Notes: generated by a model from the sequence alone, not told the origin. 64,000 bases of DNA from Cellvibrio fontiphilus_A (GCF_042646205.1 NZ_JBHRTF010000004.1:372001-436000); one strand, 5' to 3'. Positions 1-8,897 are shown, numbered from the stretch's first letter. Made by a program: numbers and translations.

Positions 1-252
1 ATCAATAGACTGCTGAAACTGACGGCGTGTTGCCTCAATGTTTTGCAGGATTTCCTCATTGTGCAGTTGTCGACGAATATCGTCGGCACCTATCTGCCGC
101 TCAATTTCGCTGCGAGTCTCACGCAGGCTGCGCTTTAATCTGCCGATCCACAGGCCGATAGTGCGTACCGTACCCGGTAGCTGCTCTGGGCCAATGACCA
201 CTAGCGCAACTACCAGACACACCAGGAGTTCGGTAAAACCTATATCGAACAC
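1..252 (-). CDS. tatB: Sec-independent protein translocase TatB (3' part cut by window edge)
   Basis: TatB is the membrane subunit that, with TatC, forms the receptor for twin-arginine signal peptides. Reading leftward from a GTG at 252 gives a protein opening with MFDIGFTELL, the usual TatB start, then a hydrophobic helix, the GPEQLP hinge typical of TatB, and a long charged amphipathic helix. All 84 codons to position 1 are open, so the C-terminus and presumably tatC lie outside the window. It starts only 2 bp after the tatA stop, with an AAGG about 9 nt before the GTG, so it is translated from the same message as tatA. The GTG is favoured because no ATG in frame fits the family start. Confidence 0.93.
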   Translation of the reverse strand, partial: MFDIGFTELLVCLVVALVVIGPEQLPGTVRTIGLWIGRLKRSLRETRSEIERQIGADDIRRQLHNEEILQNIEATRRQFQQSID

Positions 253-254
253 AA

Positions 255-503
255 TTAAACCTTGGTGTTGTTTTGTTCAGTTTTTTCGGTGCTGGTGGCG
301 TTCACTGCTGGCTTTTGCTCCAGATTCTTTTGCGCCTCTTCCTCTTCTTTTTTGGCGTTCTCTTCGCTCATGGAGTTTTTGAAGCCTTTGATCATGCTGC
401 CCAAATCACTGCCTAAGCTGCGCAAACGTTTGGTGCCAAACAACATAACAACAATCGCCAAAACAATAAGCAGTTGCCAAATACTGATACCGCTGATACC
501 CAT
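255..503 (-). CDS. tatA: Sec-independent protein translocase TatA
   Basis: TatA polymerises to form the pore-like element of the twin-arginine export pathway in the inner membrane. The 82-residue protein has one N-terminal membrane helix (residues about 5-22), the FGTKRLR hinge, an amphipathic segment containing the conserved LGSDLGSMIKGFK stretch, and a charged, low-complexity tail rich in Glu, Lys and Asn. FGTKRLR rather than GPEQLP marks it as TatA and not TatB. It lies 25 bp downstream of hisE and 2 bp upstream of tatB, the hisI-hisE-tatA-tatB order known from many gammaproteobacteria. Confidence 0.95.
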   Translation of the reverse strand: MGISGISIWQLLIVLAIVVMLFGTKRLRSLGSDLGSMIKGFKNSMSEENAKKEEEEAQKNLEQKPAVNATSTEKTEQNNTKV

Positions 504-528
504 AGTGTTTCTCCAAAGGAAATGGTTA

Positions 529-864
529 TTAGTTGTTGCGTGCGGCTTTTTCGTCGTGACCCGAGACGTTAAAACGGCGCGCCAATTCGTTTAATACTGC
601 ATCGGCGTTCTCTCCCAAATGAGAGAGCATCACCAAACTGTGAAACCAAAGGTCAGCGGTTTCATAAATGAGCTCGCTGTTATCGCCGCTGGTTTGTGCA
701 TCCTTGGCGGCGAGAATGGTTTCCGTGCACTCTTCGCCCACTTTTTCCAGAATTTTGTTTAAGCCTTTTTGGTGCAGGCTGGCAACATAGGACGATTCTG
801 CGTCGGCGTTATTTTTGCGCGCCTCAAGAATAGCCGTGAGTTGTTGCAAAATATCGTTACTCAT
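529..864 (-). CDS. hisE: Phosphoribosyl-ATP pyrophosphatase (HisE)
   Basis: HisE hydrolyses phosphoribosyl-ATP to phosphoribosyl-AMP and pyrophosphate, the second step of histidine synthesis, in the cytoplasm. The 111-residue product is the normal length for a stand-alone HisE. It shows the all-alpha MazG-like fold signature: EKVGEEC near residue 41 followed by E..ILAAK, then ETADLWFH, which carries the acidic metal ligands. It is 41 bp downstream of hisI in the same direction, so the two activities are separate genes here, not the fused HisIE found in enterobacteria. No other his gene is in the window. Confidence 0.95.
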   Translation of the reverse strand: MSNDILQQLTAILEARKNNADAESSYVASLHQKGLNKILEKVGEECTETILAAKDAQTSGDNSELIYETADLWFHSLVMLSHLGENADAVLNELARRFNVSGHDEKAARNN

Positions 865-905
865 AAATTCTCTTTTGATTTTTTAACTGCGCTAAAAAGC
901 GCTCA

Positions 906-1286
906 TCAATAAATTTCTGCTGGATCCTTGAGCACCGGATCGACACTGTGCCATTCGCCGTCTTTGAGCACCCGATAAAAGCAGGATTCTCTCCCGGTAT
1001 GGCAAGCGATTCCACCGAGTTGTTCCACTTGCAGGACAATCACATCCTCATCGCAGTCCAGGCGAATTTCATGCAGTTTTTGAATATGGCCGGATGTTTC
1101 GCCTTTGTGCCAAAGTTTGTTGCGCGAGCGCGACCAATACACCGCCTCGCCGCGCTCCGCGGAGAGCTGTAGTGACTCGCGATTCATCCAGGCCATCATC
1201 AAAATGCGCCCGGTTTTGGCGTCCTGGGCTATAGCGGGAACCAAGCCATCGCTGTTCCAACTGACAGCATCTAACCAATTACTCAT
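906..1286 (-). CDS. hisI: Phosphoribosyl-AMP cyclohydrolase (HisI)
   Basis: HisI opens the purine ring of phosphoribosyl-AMP, the third step of histidine synthesis, using zinc. The 126-residue sequence contains the family hallmarks in order: MMAWMN near residue 30, YWSRSRN.LW.KGE.SGH in the centre, the DCD.D metal motif, and CHTGRESCF, which supplies two zinc-binding cysteines. Length and motifs are those of a complete single-domain enzyme. It begins only 3 bp after the aldo/keto reductase stop codon and leads into hisE, so it probably shares a message with the genes upstream. Confidence 0.95.
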   Translation of the reverse strand: MSNWLDAVSWNSDGLVPAIAQDAKTGRILMMAWMNRESLQLSAERGEAVYWSRSRNKLWHKGETSGHIQKLHEIRLDCDEDVIVLQVEQLGGIACHTGRESCFYRVLKDGEWHSVDPVLKDPAEIY

Positions 1287-1289
1287 AGT

Positions 1290-2153
1290 TTACTCTTTTA
1301 TCTTCACTGCCGGACTTTGCGCTTTTATCGCTTTGAGCAGATTGTCGCGCAGATGCTGTTCATTCAGTGTGCCAATGATGGCGCTGCTCACCCCTTCAGG
1401 GGCATAGGCAAAGGCCAGTGCACGTTGAATGGGGTCGGCGGAGGAGTCTGCGTCTATGGCCGATACCTCTGGCGCGGCAGCATCATGGCAGATATGGCCA
1501 CTGGCGAGAACCTTTTTCAAGAGTACTCCCCTGCGATATTGCGCAGATTTTGCGATTACAGGCGCTTCCTCCTGCTGGCCGGGGTTGTAGGTTACCATCA
1601 CAGCATCACAGATCTCAGCCGCTAACAGGCCGCCCTCCAGGGTTTTGCTGGAGATGCCAAACGCGCGAATCCAACCTTCCTGCTTGAGTTGTTGCAGGCT
1701 GTGCACTACCTCTGTTTGCAGCAGGATGTTCAGGTCATTGCCGTCGGAGTGGATCAATACCAAATCCAGATAATCGGTGCGCAGGCGGCGCAGTGAGCGC
1801 TCCACACTGAAACGGGTGTGTTTGGCGCTGAAGTCGAAATGAGAGAGCCCTTGGCCGGTGAATTTATCCGGGGTGAATTCTTCGCCAACTTTGGTGGAGA
1901 TCACCCAGTCCTTGCGCGATTTGCGCAGGGCATAACCCAGCCGTTCCTCGCTGTAGCCATAGGCCGGTGCGGTATCGATCAGGTTTACCCCCATGGCCTG
2001 TGCGCTGTCGAGTAAGCGGGCTATTTGTGCATCGCTGGGCAGTTCAAAACTGGCCGGGTACTTGAGGTTCTGGTTGCGGCCAAACTTCACTGTGCCCAAG
2101 CCCAGGGTGCTTACCTCTATGTCGGTACTGCCGAGGCGCTTGCGCGGCATCAT
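1290..2153 (-). CDS. Aldo/keto reductase family oxidoreductase
   Basis: A 287-residue NADPH-dependent aldo/keto reductase with a TIM-barrel fold; the substrate cannot be read from the sequence. The catalytic tetrad of the family is visible: Asp60 and Tyr65 in NLIDTAPAYGYSEE, Lys88 in STKVG, and His135 in LVLIHSDG. The C-terminal third is shorter than in many members, which have about 310 to 330 residues. Two adjacent ATG codons open the gene (MMPRK). It is 47 bp downstream of the FAD oxidoreductase gene and 3 bp upstream of hisI, so the three are probably cotranscribed. There is no clear metabolic link to histidine synthesis. Confidence 0.85.
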   Translation of the reverse strand: MMPRKRLGSTDIEVSTLGLGTVKFGRNQNLKYPASFELPSDAQIARLLDSAQAMGVNLIDTAPAYGYSEERLGYALRKSRKDWVISTKVGEEFTPDKFTGQGLSHFDFSAKHTRFSVERSLRRLRTDYLDLVLIHSDGNDLNILLQTEVVHSLQQLKQEGWIRAFGISSKTLEGGLLAAEICDAVMVTYNPGQQEEAPVIAKSAQYRRGVLLKKVLASGHICHDAAAPEVSAIDADSSADPIQRALAFAYAPEGVSSAIIGTLNEQHLRDNLLKAIKAQSPAVKIKE

Positions 2154-2200
2154 GTGGATGAGTCCTTTAACATTGGGGGCACGGGTAACATCGTATGGTT

Positions 2201-3472
2201 TTATTCCTCATCGGGTTCGTAAAAGCGCAACGCGAGTGAGTCCTCTGCACTCATACTGGGAGGAAAGGCCTGCTCCCAGGGCGTTTTGGCCAGCGGCGCC
2301 GGGTTGAGCCACTGGGTCAGTTCAGTGGTTGGCGGATAGGCCGGATTAATCTGCCCACGGTTAAACCAGTCAAGTACCTGGTTTGCCAGATTGGGGACTA
2401 GCGTAAGTTTGGTTGGCCAGCCCACCAGTAGGTTGTCTACCCCGGGGGTAGGTGCAACAAAGGCATTATCGGGGCGAACCAAACCCGGTTGTCGGGGTTC
2501 GGCGCGCTCTATGGCAAGGCAGGCCCACTCGGCACCCGTCAGGTTAACCCAGGGAATCAGTGACTCCAGTTCCTGTTTAGCCTGTTCGATTAACGCCTCG
2601 GGTTCCATGCTAGCGCCTTTTTCCGCCAGGCTGCCGCCCAGATACCAAACATGGCCACCATCGGGTAAACGATGGCTGGAAATAGTGAGGCGCGGGGTGG
2701 TTTCGCGGCCCAGACAGTGCCCGTAAAAGTCAAAAGGATGGTGATGTTTCAACATCACCTGTTGTAGCGGGCGCAGCTGCATGGCGGGTTGATCCAGTTG
2801 CAGCGAGGTCAATAAATCGGCGTTGCCCTTGCCGGCAGTCAGTACAACGCTTTGGGCGTGGACATGGATATCACCCTGTGGGCCGGTGATGTCGAGGTAG
2901 ACCTTGTTGCCATCGCGCTTTAATTGCGCCTGTTTCCAATCGATCAGATAGCAGTTGCCATCAATGTTGTTGGCGAGGTTGGCGATCAGGCTGGGTGTGT
3001 CGATAACCAGATCTTCAAGACGATAAAGGCTGCCGCTGAAGTCTTGATGGCGCAGTAGGGGCGGGCGGCGATCAAAGGCAACGCTATCGACCCGTCCGCG
3101 GGTAATTTTGCTGGCAAAAAAACTGGTGACCTTGCTGCCCAAGTCGTCGCCCGACCACATAAAGAAGTGGTCGCTCAGGATGCGTGTGTGGCGCAAGTCT
3201 ACATCGCCTTCACCGCAGAGGCAGGCGCGCCAGTGGCGGGGCATGTCGGCAATGGCTTCAGAGGCGCCGGTAAGCGAGCCGGCCAGAGTGTATTTCATGC
3301 CGCCGTGGATCATGCCTTGCGAGGCAAGCGTCTGGTCGCTACCCAAGGCTTTGGATTCAAACAAGGCCAGGCTAAAACCGCTGTTTTTCAGCCGGTTGGC
3401 CAGCCATAAACCCGCCACACCACCACCAATAATGGCGACGTCCAGATGAATCGTGCGGGGGGGATTACTCAT
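2201..3472 (-). CDS. FAD-dependent oxidoreductase, DAO/glycerol-3-phosphate dehydrogenase-like
   Basis: A 423-residue flavoprotein of the D-amino-acid-oxidase (DAO) superfamily. The N-terminus has the Rossmann dinucleotide-binding motif IIGGGVAGLW (residues about 14-23) followed by an acidic residue ending strand 2 (LFES), and then SQGMIHGGMKY, which resembles the flavin-contacting segment of glycerol-3-phosphate dehydrogenases. A second FAD-binding segment (VVLTAGKGNADLL) lies mid-protein. No signal peptide or membrane segment is evident, so it is probably cytoplasmic. It is the first gene of the leftward run ending in tatB and is divergent from the SDR-like gene with 118 bp between them. 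The substrate is unknown. Confidence 0.75.
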   Translation of the reverse strand: MSNPPRTIHLDVAIIGGGVAGLWLANRLKNSGFSLALFESKALGSDQTLASQGMIHGGMKYTLAGSLTGASEAIADMPRHWRACLCGEGDVDLRHTRILSDHFFMWSGDDLGSKVTSFFASKITRGRVDSVAFDRRPPLLRHQDFSGSLYRLEDLVIDTPSLIANLANNIDGNCYLIDWKQAQLKRDGNKVYLDITGPQGDIHVHAQSVVLTAGKGNADLLTSLQLDQPAMQLRPLQQVMLKHHHPFDFYGHCLGRETTPRLTISSHRLPDGGHVWYLGGSLAEKGASMEPEALIEQAKQELESLIPWVNLTGAEWACLAIERAEPRQPGLVRPDNAFVAPTPGVDNLLVGWPTKLTLVPNLANQVLDWFNRGQINPAYPPTTELTQWLNPAPLAKTPWEQAFPPSMSAEDSLALRFYEPDEE

Positions 3473-3590
3473 TGGCAGAAAATTTCCGGTGGCGAGCTGC
3501 TGGGGCGGCGCAGTATAAGTGTTTCAACGGTGAATTACCCTTGCCGGGTGAGGCACGGGTGCTGCTAAACTGCATAAAAATTTTACGGGT

Positions 3591-4490
3591 ATGCGGATCA
3601 AGATGTCATTCACCTTGTTGTTAACGGATGTAAATTCCCCCCTGGGCAAAGCGCTGGAACACGAATTGGAGCGCGAGCCCTTCAAGTTGCTGGCGCCCTC
3701 CGGTGGCGAGCTGGACTGGTCGAATGAGGCGGCGGTGATTGACTATGTTGAGCGTGAACAGCCGGATTTGGTGATTAATTGTCGGGGCTGGGAAGAGGCC
3801 TATTATCCAGGCGGGCAGGGGCAGCTGATCAATGCGGCGCGCTGTCTGGCCAGTGCCTGCCGGCAATTTGAACTACCGCTTATCCACCTCTCCAGTTACA
3901 CCGTTTTTGGTGCGGATGCAAAAGGCACCCACAGCGAAAAAGACTTGCCTGCCCCTAACACCGAAACCGGCGCCGCTTTTGTTGAGGCCGAGCAACTGAT
4001 TACCTCGGTGCTGCAGCGTTTTATCGTATTGCGGCTGAGCTGGGTGATTGGCGCCTATGGCAATAATCATCTGACGCGCTTGCTCAGTGCATTTCTCGCT
4101 GGCGCATCGGTCAATGTGAATCGCCGCCTGCGCGGTTCGCCAACCGCCCAGTCAGATGTTGCCCGAGTGGCCGTGGCAATGGCCAAACAAATCAGCTGTG
4201 GCGCAGAGAATTGGGGTGTTATGCATTATTGCAGTGGCGATGCCTGTTCGGAGGATGAGTTTGCCGACCAGGTGCTGCAGCTTCTGATCCAGCAACAGCT
4301 GTTAACCGCTGAACCCAGCGTTACCCTGGTGGATACCGAGCCGGAGGGCGAGCCGCCCAGTGCTATTTTAGGTTGCCGCCACGCGCGCGATAATTTTGGT
4401 ATCCAGGCGCGCTCCTGGCGTCCGAGTTTACTGCCGCTGGTGAAACAGTGGCTTCATAACCGCGAGCAGACGAAACACACCCTCCAGTAA
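3591..4490 (+). CDS. RmlD-like SDR (NAD-dependent epimerase/reductase fold), catalytic pair missing
   Basis: The 299-residue protein has the fold signature of RmlD-type extended short-chain dehydrogenases: a beta-alpha start (LLLTDVNSPLGKAL), PDLVINCRGW, and LIHLSSYTVFGAD followed by a long C-terminal substrate-binding region. Two things are unusual. The nucleotide-binding loop lacks the first glycines of the GxxGxxG pattern. The place where the catalytic Tyr-xxx-Lys should be reads TGAAFVEAEQ, with neither residue. It may therefore bind a nucleotide sugar without reducing it, or act as a regulator. An internal ATG at 3603 (MSFTLLL) is an equally plausible start. It is convergent with the acyltransferase gene, 17 bp away. 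Confidence 0.7.
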   Translation: MRIKMSFTLLLTDVNSPLGKALEHELEREPFKLLAPSGGELDWSNEAAVIDYVEREQPDLVINCRGWEEAYYPGGQGQLINAARCLASACRQFELPLIHLSSYTVFGADAKGTHSEKDLPAPNTETGAAFVEAEQLITSVLQRFIVLRLSWVIGAYGNNHLTRLLSAFLAGASVNVNRRLRGSPTAQSDVARVAVAMAKQISCGAENWGVMHYCSGDACSEDEFADQVLQLLIQQQLLTAEPSVTLVDTEPEGEPPSAILGCRHARDNFGIQARSWRPSLLPLVKQWLHNREQTKHTLQ

Positions 4491-4507
4491 GTCGCGTTGT
4501 TTCCGCG

Positions 4508-5599
4508 CTAGAGCAAGTCTATCGCCGGTTTTGGCGGGCGTCGCAACCGCTCGCCCAGACGAACCCCTTCCATCTCTATCGCCCGGTAGGATAGTTGGGC
4601 AATCGCCAGACTGCTGATAATGGCGACAATCACATAAGTCAGCGCGGCAATCGCGCTTGTCCCCATGAGGCTGGTTACCAGATTCAGCAAAATGACCAGC
4701 AGGATCGAGTGGGTGAGGTACAGGCTGTAGGATACATCCCCCAAAAAGCGGAACGGCCGCCCCTCCAACCAGCGAAAACGCTCGGGTGAGTAATAGATAA
4801 TTCCCACCACCGGTGTAATGCACAGGGTTTCCCAGTAGACGATCCACAGGTCACCATAACCTGCGCCAGTCATAGGGCGCGCAAGGTAAAACCCCGCCAC
4901 CAATAGGGCGATGACTAACCAAAATAACGGTGCGGCCAATGAGCGCATGGCGCTCGCCAGCTGGCGCCCCCACAGCAGTATGCTCAGGCCTGCGTAGAAG
5001 CTGAAAATGTAAAAATTCCAATGGTGTTTGAAATTCAGGGGAATCAATGACAGCAGGATACAGGCGCCCAGAGCCAGTGCAATATGACTGGTCTTGCTGC
5101 CAAAAAGGAGCATCAAGGGGATAAGCAGTGAGGCAATCAGCTCTACATAAATCGACCAGATGGGTGGGTTGGCTTTGAGTGAATAGCCTACATAACCGGC
5201 GATAAATTTCAGCAAGCTGAAGTCGCCATATTCTTTGGGGTTGAGTGAGTAGTATTGGTAAGGATCGATGAAGAGCAGGTACAGCCCGCCAATCGTTACA
5301 GTGCAGACCATCAGCGGCATGATGCGGAACACGCGGCGGTGGAAATATAGCGCGAGCGAGCCCTGGGTAAGGCCATTTTTGGCCAGTGATGCCCCCACCA
5401 CCAAACCACTCAGCACAAAAAAGAAAATAACCGCGGCACTGCCATTAAATACTGGAAAATAACTGATACCGGGAAAGGCCTCGCTCACCCGTCCTTGCAA
5501 GTGAAAGAGCAGCACGATGACGGCTGCCAAACCGCGTAGAGCATGCAATGGAAGGGAGAACCCCGGTTGTTGGCGTGCAGCTTGGATAAATAAGTTCAT
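4508..5599 (-). CDS. Membrane acyltransferase, acyltransferase-3 (OafA/NodX-like) family
   Basis: A 363-residue integral membrane protein with about ten hydrophobic helices. It belongs to the acyltransferase-3 family, which moves O-acyl groups onto surface sugars, peptidoglycan or antibiotics. The family motif R-x(10)-H is present at the start (LRGLAAVIVLLFHLQGR), followed by FFVLSGLVVGASL and the FRIMPL segment. No SGNH domain is attached, unlike the second acyltransferase at 44593. It lies alone, downstream of the fabB terminator and convergent with the SDR-like gene. The acceptor substrate cannot be told. Confidence 0.87.
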   Translation of the reverse strand: MNLFIQAARQQPGFSLPLHALRGLAAVIVLLFHLQGRVSEAFPGISYFPVFNGSAAVIFFFVLSGLVVGASLAKNGLTQGSLALYFHRRVFRIMPLMVCTVTIGGLYLLFIDPYQYYSLNPKEYGDFSLLKFIAGYVGYSLKANPPIWSIYVELIASLLIPLMLLFGSKTSHIALALGACILLSLIPLNFKHHWNFYIFSFYAGLSILLWGRQLASAMRSLAAPLFWLVIALLVAGFYLARPMTGAGYGDLWIVYWETLCITPVVGIIYYSPERFRWLEGRPFRFLGDVSYSLYLTHSILLVILLNLVTSLMGTSAIAALTYVIVAIISSLAIAQLSYRAIEMEGVRLGERLRRPPKPAIDLL

Positions 5600-5673
5600 C
5601 GCGGCGATCCCTGTGTTGATAAAGCGTCATTACGCAGGGAGTTGCAAGCCTCATACCATGAGGTTTTAGGCGA

Positions 5674-5711
5674 AAAAAACGCGAGTAACCTTGCGGCGAC
5701 TCGCGTTTTTT
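5674..5711 (-). terminator. Rho-independent terminator after fabB
   Basis: A-run and T-run flank a hairpin with arms AACGCGAGT and ACTCGCGTT and a 12-nt loop. Because both an A-run on the left and a T-run on the right are present it could work on both strands. It sits 19 bp beyond the fabB stop and insulates fabB from the acyltransferase gene. Confidence 0.85.
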
Positions 5712-5729
5712 ACAGTGGAAGCAGCTGGC

Positions 5730-6941
5730 TTACACGCGCTGGAATACCAGCGTGGCGTTGGTTCCGCCAAAGCCAAAGCTGTTGGACATCACGCGGTTGA
5801 GCTTAGCCCCGTCCTGACGCTCAAGCACAATTGGCATGCCTTGGGCTTCAGGGTCGAGTTGGGTGATATTGGCAGAAGCGCAGATAAAATCGTGTTCCAT
5901 CATCAACAAGCTATAAATAGCTTCCTGAACACCGGTAGCACCCAGGCTGTGGCCGGTGAGTGATTTGGTGGAGCTGATGGCCGGAATTTTATCGCCAAAG
6001 GTTTCTTTGATCGCACGCAGCTCCGCCAGATCGCCCACAGGAGTGGAAGTGCCGTGGGAGTTGATATAGTCAATAGCGCCATCAACATTGGCGAGCGCTT
6101 GTTTCATGCAGCGCACGGCACCTTCTCCGGAAGGCGCAACCATGTCGTAGCCGTCAGAGGTGGCGCCGTAGCCAACCACTTCAGCATAGATTTTTGCGCC
6201 GCGCGCCTTGGCGTGTTCGTATTCTTCCAGTACCAGACAGCCGCCGCCACCAGCGATAACAAAACCATCGCGCTCGGCATCGTAGGCACGTGAGGCCTGG
6301 GCGGGGGTTTCATTGTATTTGGTAGAGAGCGCGCCCATGGCGTCAAACAATGCCGTCAGTGACCAGTGCTCTTCTTCGCCGCCGCCGGCAAAAACTACAT
6401 CCTGTTTACCCAACTGGATCAGTTCAACGGCGTTGCCTACGCAGTGGGCACTGGTGGCACAGGCTGAGGAGATGGAATAGTTAACACCTTTGATTTTAAA
6501 GGGGGTGGCTAAACAGGCGGAGGTAGTGCTGCCCATGGTTTGGGTTACACGATAAGGGCCAACGCGCTTCAGGCCTTTTTCGCGCAAAATATCCGCTGCT
6601 TCCACCAGGTTTTTGGAGGAGGCGCCACCTGAACCCATAATAATGCCGGTGCGCTCGTTAGAGACCTGAGCTTCGGTCAAGCCGGAGTCGGCAATCGCCT
6701 GCTCCATGGAAAGATAGGCGTAAGCTGCTGCATCGCCCATAAAGCGCAGCACCTTGCGATCAATCAGCTCGGCGAGGTTGATATCGATAGAGCCGGCAAC
6801 ATGGCTGCGGAATCCCATCTCCTTGTAAGCTTCCTGAAATTTGATTCCGGAACGGCCAGCGCGTAATGCATCCAGGACGGCATTTTTATCATTGCCCAGG
6901 CAGGACACAATTCCCATACCGGTAACAACAACGCGTTTCAT
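5730..6941 (-). CDS. fabB: Beta-ketoacyl-ACP synthase I (FabB)
   Basis: FabB condenses malonyl-ACP with acyl-ACP and is needed for elongating the cis-unsaturated intermediate made by FabA. The 403-residue thiolase-fold protein has the catalytic Cys161 in SSACATSAH, and the two catalytic histidines His296 (NSHGTSTPVGD) and His331 (KSLTGHSLGATG), equivalent to the Cys-His-His triad of E. coli FabB. Length and motifs are complete. It is 167 bp downstream of fabA in the same direction; the fabA-fabB pairing is a common gammaproteobacterial arrangement and strongly supports FabB over FabF. A strong hairpin terminator follows. Confidence 0.96.
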   Translation of the reverse strand: MKRVVVTGMGIVSCLGNDKNAVLDALRAGRSGIKFQEAYKEMGFRSHVAGSIDINLAELIDRKVLRFMGDAAAYAYLSMEQAIADSGLTEAQVSNERTGIIMGSGGASSKNLVEAADILREKGLKRVGPYRVTQTMGSTTSACLATPFKIKGVNYSISSACATSAHCVGNAVELIQLGKQDVVFAGGGEEEHWSLTALFDAMGALSTKYNETPAQASRAYDAERDGFVIAGGGGCLVLEEYEHAKARGAKIYAEVVGYGATSDGYDMVAPSGEGAVRCMKQALANVDGAIDYINSHGTSTPVGDLAELRAIKETFGDKIPAISSTKSLTGHSLGATGVQEAIYSLLMMEHDFICASANITQLDPEAQGMPIVLERQDGAKLNRVMSNSFGFGGTNATLVFQRV

Positions 6942-7108
6942 AGGCTACCTCTTTTGTATTTAGCTACAGCGCCTGAGCCGTAGGTTTTCACAGCGTCTGG
7001 CGAGTTAAACGGAGTGTCAGTATGCCACAGAAGGCCTGCTGCCCACTCCAGGACTTTGTTTGAGTTATGGCTTGTAATTATGGTGAAGTTTGATGCGAGC
7101 GGCGAGCC

Positions 7109-7633
7109 TTAGAAACTGTCGGTGTTTTGGAACAGACCGACACGCAGGTCACTGGCAAAATAAATATCCTTGCCATCGCAGGAAACGCGGCCATCCGCTA
7201 TGCCCATAATCAGTTTTCGCTCGATGACGCGTTTGAGATTAATGTGGTAGGTGATTTTTTTGGCGCTGGGCAATATCTGGCCAGTAAATTTCAGCTCGCC
7301 GCAGCCCAGTGCGCGACCGCGACCGGGGTTGCCTTTCCAGCCCAGGAAAAAACCAACCAACTGCCACATGGCATCCAGACCCAAACAGCCAGGCATTACC
7401 GGGTCACCGGGGAAGTGACAGTCAAAAAACCAGAGGTCGGGGGAAATATCCAACTCCGCCACAATCTCGCCCTTGCCAAATTCGCCGCCGGTTTGGCTAA
7501 TGTGAACAATACGGTCCAGCATCAGCATATTGGGTTTGGGTAATTGGGCATTGCCGGGGCCGAATAGCAGGCCATCGCCGCATTTCAGCAGGTCTTCACG
7601 GCTGTAAGAGCTTTGTGGTTCAAAGGTGGTCAT
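7109..7633 (-). CDS. fabA: 3-hydroxydecanoyl-ACP dehydratase/isomerase (FabA)
   Basis: FabA dehydrates 3-hydroxydecanoyl-ACP and isomerises the product to the cis-3 form, the branch point for unsaturated fatty acids. The 174-residue hotdog-fold protein carries the active-site His73 (DCHFPGDPVMPG) and Asp87 (LGLDAMWQLVG). The ATG at 7633 (MTTFEP) is chosen because it matches the usual length of about 172 residues; the frame is open another 20 codons upstream, but that extension looks unlike any FabA. It is followed at 167 bp by fabB. Confidence 0.96.
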   Translation of the reverse strand: MTTFEPQSSYSREDLLKCGDGLLFGPGNAQLPKPNMLMLDRIVHISQTGGEFGKGEIVAELDISPDLWFFDCHFPGDPVMPGCLGLDAMWQLVGFFLGWKGNPGRGRALGCGELKFTGQILPSAKKITYHINLKRVIERKLIMGIADGRVSCDGKDIYFASDLRVGLFQNTDSF

Positions 7634-7802
7634 TGAAAATACTCTGGTAGTTAGTGATAGCCACAAGGCGGCCGTCGCGCAAAAGTGCGCCATTCTAACC
7701 GCTGTGGCTGAGTTGTCCAGCTACAGGGATTGCTCCCATCAGTGTAGCCAACGCAGATGGCCTGAGGTTTTCCTTGCGGTAATCTACGGCTGGCAGCCCG
7801 GT

Positions 7803-8765
7803 TTAAAAGCTGCGCGCCAGAGAGAATTCTGCCAGTTCACGCATCGCCTGGGTGTAGTGGTTGTCGGGCAGTTGCTGCAGTTGGCTGAGGGCGGATTGCA
7901 CCTGAGCCTTGGCTGTGTTCAGGGTGTAGGTCATGCCGCCAGTGGCTTGAACAATCTCCAGAATGGCGGGCAGTTGGCTGGCATCGCCATTGCGAATAGC
8001 GGTGGCGATCAACTCGGCTTGCGCTGGGGTGCCGGTGCGCATGGCATAAATCAATGGCAGGGTGGGCTTGCCTTCGGCCAGGTCATCGCCCACGTTTTTG
8101 CCCAGAGTGGCGGCGTCACCGGTGTAATCCAGGGCGTCATCTACCAGTTGGAAGGCGATGCCCACATGGCGGCCATAGGCTTGCAGGGCTTGGCGTTGGG
8201 CGTTGCTGGCGCCACAGTGGGCGGCAGCAACTTCACAGGCGGCCGCAAATAAAATCGCGGTTTTTTTATCGATAACCTCGAAGTAATTGGCTTCGGTCAC
8301 ATTCGGGTCTTTGGCGTTCACCAATTGTTGAACTTCACCTTCGGCGATGATGTTGGTGGTGTCGCTGAGAATGGCCATTACATCCATATTGCCTATCGCC
8401 ACCATCATTTGGAATGCGCGCGAGTAGAGGAAGTCGCCCACCAATACACTGGGGGCATTGCCCCATTGGGCGTTAGCGGTGGGGCGACCGCGGCGCAGGT
8501 TGGACATGTCCACTACATCATCATGTAGCAAGGTGGCGGTATGGATGAACTCGATAATCGCCGCGAGCGCCAGGTGATCCTTGCCTTTATAGCCCAGCGC
8601 ATTGGCGGTGAGCAGCACCAGCAGTGGGCGCAAACGCTTGCCGCCAGCCTCCACCAAATAGTGACCAATATTTTCCACCAGACCTACATCGGAATGGAGC
8701 TTGTCGATAATGAGTTGGTTAACGGCGCTGAAGTCGTCTTGGACGGCCCGGTGAAATGGCAACAT
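7803..8765 (-). CDS. ispB: Long-chain polyprenyl diphosphate synthase (octaprenyl-type, IspB)
   Basis: This trans-prenyltransferase builds the isoprenoid tail of ubiquinone from farnesyl and isopentenyl diphosphate. The 320-residue all-helical protein has both aspartate-rich motifs: DDVVD at residues 82-86 with the following RRGRPTAN, and VDDALD at about 208-213, plus GGKRLRP near the start. The residue spacing and length match octaprenyl/nonaprenyl synthases rather than short-chain IspA. The usual neighbour in many gammaproteobacteria is rplU-rpmA; here a phosphopantetheinyl transferase gene is 132 bp upstream in the same direction. Product chain length cannot be determined from sequence alone. 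Confidence 0.9.
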   Translation of the reverse strand: MLPFHRAVQDDFSAVNQLIIDKLHSDVGLVENIGHYLVEAGGKRLRPLLVLLTANALGYKGKDHLALAAIIEFIHTATLLHDDVVDMSNLRRGRPTANAQWGNAPSVLVGDFLYSRAFQMMVAIGNMDVMAILSDTTNIIAEGEVQQLVNAKDPNVTEANYFEVIDKKTAILFAAACEVAAAHCGASNAQRQALQAYGRHVGIAFQLVDDALDYTGDAATLGKNVGDDLAEGKPTLPLIYAMRTGTPAQAELIATAIRNGDASQLPAILEIVQATGGMTYTLNTAKAQVQSALSQLQQLPDNHYTQAMRELAEFSLARSF

Positions 8766-8897
8766 GGTGAATTCTTATTTATCTGGAAGTGTATGTCTGG
8801 ATGGATTTGTCAGGGTCGGTCGATTGGGGGCGCGGCGTTAATTGCAGGTTCCACGGCAAGCGATCAGCCCGCAATGCTAGCAGTGAAGGGGCCAGAG

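Noticed and set aside
262..594. Plus-strand open frame over tatA and the hisE end
   Set aside because: It lies opposite to two clear genes, and its protein has no family features; the minus-strand genes explain the frame.
4428..4847. Minus-strand frame over the SDR end and acyltransferase
   Set aside because: It overlaps the acyltransferase in another frame and lacks membrane or family features.
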